Source of the DNA: Chloracidobacterium sp. UBA6041
Lineage (GTDB): Bacteria; Acidobacteriota; Blastocatellia; Pyrinomonadales; Pyrinomonadaceae
Length of the DNA stretch: 15,732 nt
Direction of reading: 5' to 3'
Assembly (NCBI GenBank): GCA_002427845.1
Contig: DIYZ01000223.1
Location: 20,787-36,518, forward strand
The notes beneath the pieces were generated by a model. It was given only the letters and a program-made list of their open reading frames with translations. It made no database searches and was not told the origin of the DNA. Position 1 is the stretch's first letter. Each line of letters opens with the position of its first letter. Both the position numbers and the translations under genes were made by a program. Shown piece by piece: positions 15,101-15,732 of this stretch.

Positions 15101-15732
15101 TTATTTACAGTCGGCGTGAAGAGTTCAGCCGCGGCAACTTTTTGGTCAAGCTGCGCGGCCGCCAAAGCGGAATTCTTATTGTTGTAAAAAAGCGAGCCGT
15201 GATAGTCCTTCGTGCCACGCTTTGTCTGGACCCGAATGTTAGCGATGCCGGCGTACTCAGCAGTGAAGTTGTTTGACAGCACCGTGAGTTCGCCAATCGA
15301 TTCAAGCGAGGGTTGGCTGGCGGTCGGCTCGGCGAAGAGCCCGCCATTGGTCCGCTGCCCATCTAATGAAAAGCTGGCCCCATAGCTCTGGGCGCCGATG
15401 AACTTGAATTCGCCGTTCCCGCCCTGAGCCTGGGTTATGTTCGGATTTAAATAGAGAAACTGGTAGATATCGCGGCTATCGCGCGGCACTTCAAGGATTT
15501 GCCGGCTATCGAGTGTGCTGGAAATTACCGATTGGTCCCTCTCAATGAGTCCAGCCTCCGCAGTAACATTAACGCTTTCGCTCGGAGCACCGATTTCGGT
15601 CTTAACATCAGCGCGCACAACATCGGAGCCTGCGACAACGACATCGACGACTGTCGTTTTGAATCCTGTAGCAGTTACAGTAACTTTGTAATTACCGGGC
15701 TTCAGTGCCGCCGCCTCATAGTTACCCTGGCT
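12169..15732 (-). CDS. Oar-like TonB-dependent receptor, 5' end outside window
   Basis: The frame is open to the window edge, so the 1187 residues seen lack the true N-terminus and signal peptide. The first residues (GNYEAAALKPGNYKVTVTATGF...ESVNVTAEA) are the end of a carboxypeptidase-like regulatory domain, as found at the N-terminus of Oar-like receptors abundant in Acidobacteriota. Next comes a plug-like region (RQILEVPRDSRDIYQFLYLNPN and following), then a long beta-barrel ending in RLTLRLTF, whose C-terminal Phe is the usual outer-membrane assembly signal. The protein would import a ligand with TonB-ExbBD energy; the locus suggests an oligosaccharide or glycan fragment. The GTG at 15618 is not the real start, because upstream codons are in frame and match the domain. 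No SusD-like partner is visible. Three short cysteine-pair segments (near 13951-13974, 13117-13149 and 12679-12690) probably lie in surface loops. Confidence 0.92.
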   Translation of the reverse strand, partial: SQGNYEAAALKPGNYKVTVTATGFKTTVVDVVVAGSDVVRADVKTEIGAPSESVNVTAEAGLIERDQSVISSTLDSRQILEVPRDSRDIYQFLYLNPNITQAQGGNGEFKFIGAQSYGASFSLDGQRTNGGLFAEPTASQPSLESIGELTVLSNNFTAEYAGIANIRVQTKRGTKDYHGSLFYNNKNSALAAAQLDQKVAAAELFTPTVNNPLFPIPGFNLNETGGSFGGPVPFLNREKTFFFGSYERRWDLEPFQYTSFSPTLASQRVLNGDFSQLPDSRKPRVPGSVLPLLTATEIANNTVTTGGYTRFITIPQRLLNPVTTSIVQTFYPHSSLNSPVDINGRLTQFVQNLSGLTTRDLGTFRLDHTFSSKNSIYGVYNVSRTRAASGKIDGLYAGLGLRHVERNNNTLSLSFTHLFSSNMINEFRGGFNTQHEFLRNNQTVRQFLSGAGFDASDLTAYEAVVGKGVLDLFGQPGIVLGSSGSTRYRAFPGTGRSSNRPRDQDAITVGDTFSWIFGRHSLKMGFDIVHNHGRDAFVQNRGNVDGLISYLNAVNPNGSAIANSGRGPDALTRFLLGLHPDRVTFVCNATDDVCAIGGQKVRKILDVTNFEQGYYIQDEFKVSPRLTLNLGLRYELITPFVDKNNLMVNFDPTFVDPKTGRHGRFVVPTQDVISQVDPAIVDYGVVTADVAGVGRGLVHGDKSNFAPRLGFAFRINEKTVLRGGYGLFYPTSAAQGIRDALESAPFNQGRTKTDAPQRGLPLLGFPGGINAHGISPLTGGRLLAGSTVPSTNVIPFNLHQPRIHQFNITFERELGHDIGIRVSYLGTRMQRLIAGQDLNELPPSAVGFGTHGFDEDGNIVICDPTGDSGIDCDSSIDAARRPFPELGDFLASYGNIGKGKSNALQIEVTRRFTKGLSFDASYTLLDQKSNVGDAADSSLGDPLYNQFVVQNDFSRDSFVSRHRFVASAIYDLPFGHGHQFGSTTSGVVDAVLGGWQLSTATFAKSGTGFTPYYDCGDCDPVWPGNIGSSFPDATAGFNDGTFRPRLIGNPTAGVSGDIIFNAAAFAPPDVGAEVFNSGVKRQILTGPSSWSANLGIRKNFRLGEKVTLNVGALFDNLFNHPLLSPVDLTDDFARVGTINLEVDQATGRLLPITSVDLNPSFGRVNRSFSQEGFDSRRSIRLTLRLTF

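Noticed and set aside
15618..15620. GTG as start of the receptor gene
   Set aside because: The frame is open upstream to the window edge and encodes the end of a carboxypeptidase-like regulatory domain, so the gene is cut by the window, not started here.

Overview
The window looks like a chromosomal carbohydrate-use locus from a soil-type Acidobacteriota, most likely class Blastocatellia. This placement is an inference. It rests on an Oar-like TonB-dependent receptor with an N-terminal carboxypeptidase-like regulatory domain, a moderately GC-rich composition by eye, the mix of SSS symporter, GH123/DUF4091, ROK and sugar-isomerase genes, and gaps filled with REPIN-like inverted palindrome pairs. 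No rRNA, tRNA or CRISPR array was seen.

All ten genes lie on the minus strand, so transcription runs from high to low coordinates. In that order: an outer-membrane TonB-dependent receptor, cut by the window edge (15732-12169); a strong 20-bp hairpin (12150-12091); a ROK-family repressor with N-terminal helix-turn-helix (12042-10789); a DapA/NanA-fold aldolase (10734-9736); a divergent dihydroorotate-dehydrogenase-like flavoprotein (9742-8423); a tandem-GNAT acetyltransferase (8421-7573); and a NagB-like glucosamine-6-phosphate deaminase/isomerase (7548-6739). Then come a gap with REPIN-like element D, a sodium:solute symporter (6377-4626), a secreted GH123-like DUF4091 protein (4576-2759), a gap with element C and a decayed copy of B, a sugar phosphate isomerase/epimerase (2399-1533), element B, a D-2-hydroxyacid dehydrogenase (1292-237), and element A at the end.

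The parts fit a pathway for taking up and breaking down a carbohydrate, possibly one containing amino sugar. The receptor would import oligomers across the outer membrane. The GH123-like protein, which has a signal peptide and an Asp-Glu dyad, would cut them, perhaps releasing N-acetylhexosamine. The SSS symporter would move the product across the inner membrane, and NagB-like, isomerase, aldolase and dehydrogenase enzymes would process it. The ROK protein lacks the kinase catalytic aspartate and is the obvious local repressor. No sugar kinase, no NagA-type deacetylase and no SusD are present, so the pathway is either incomplete here or chemically different from the textbook one.

The most novel part is the tightly coupled trio aldolase-flavoprotein-acetyltransferase: a 7-nt overlap, then a 1-nt gap. 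The aldolase and the flavoprotein both have altered active-site positions, and I recognise no described pathway that joins them. The second notable feature is that each longer gap after the NagB-like gene holds a different family of paired inverted palindromes. In one of them (element B) the two arms differ by compensatory changes that preserve the hairpin.
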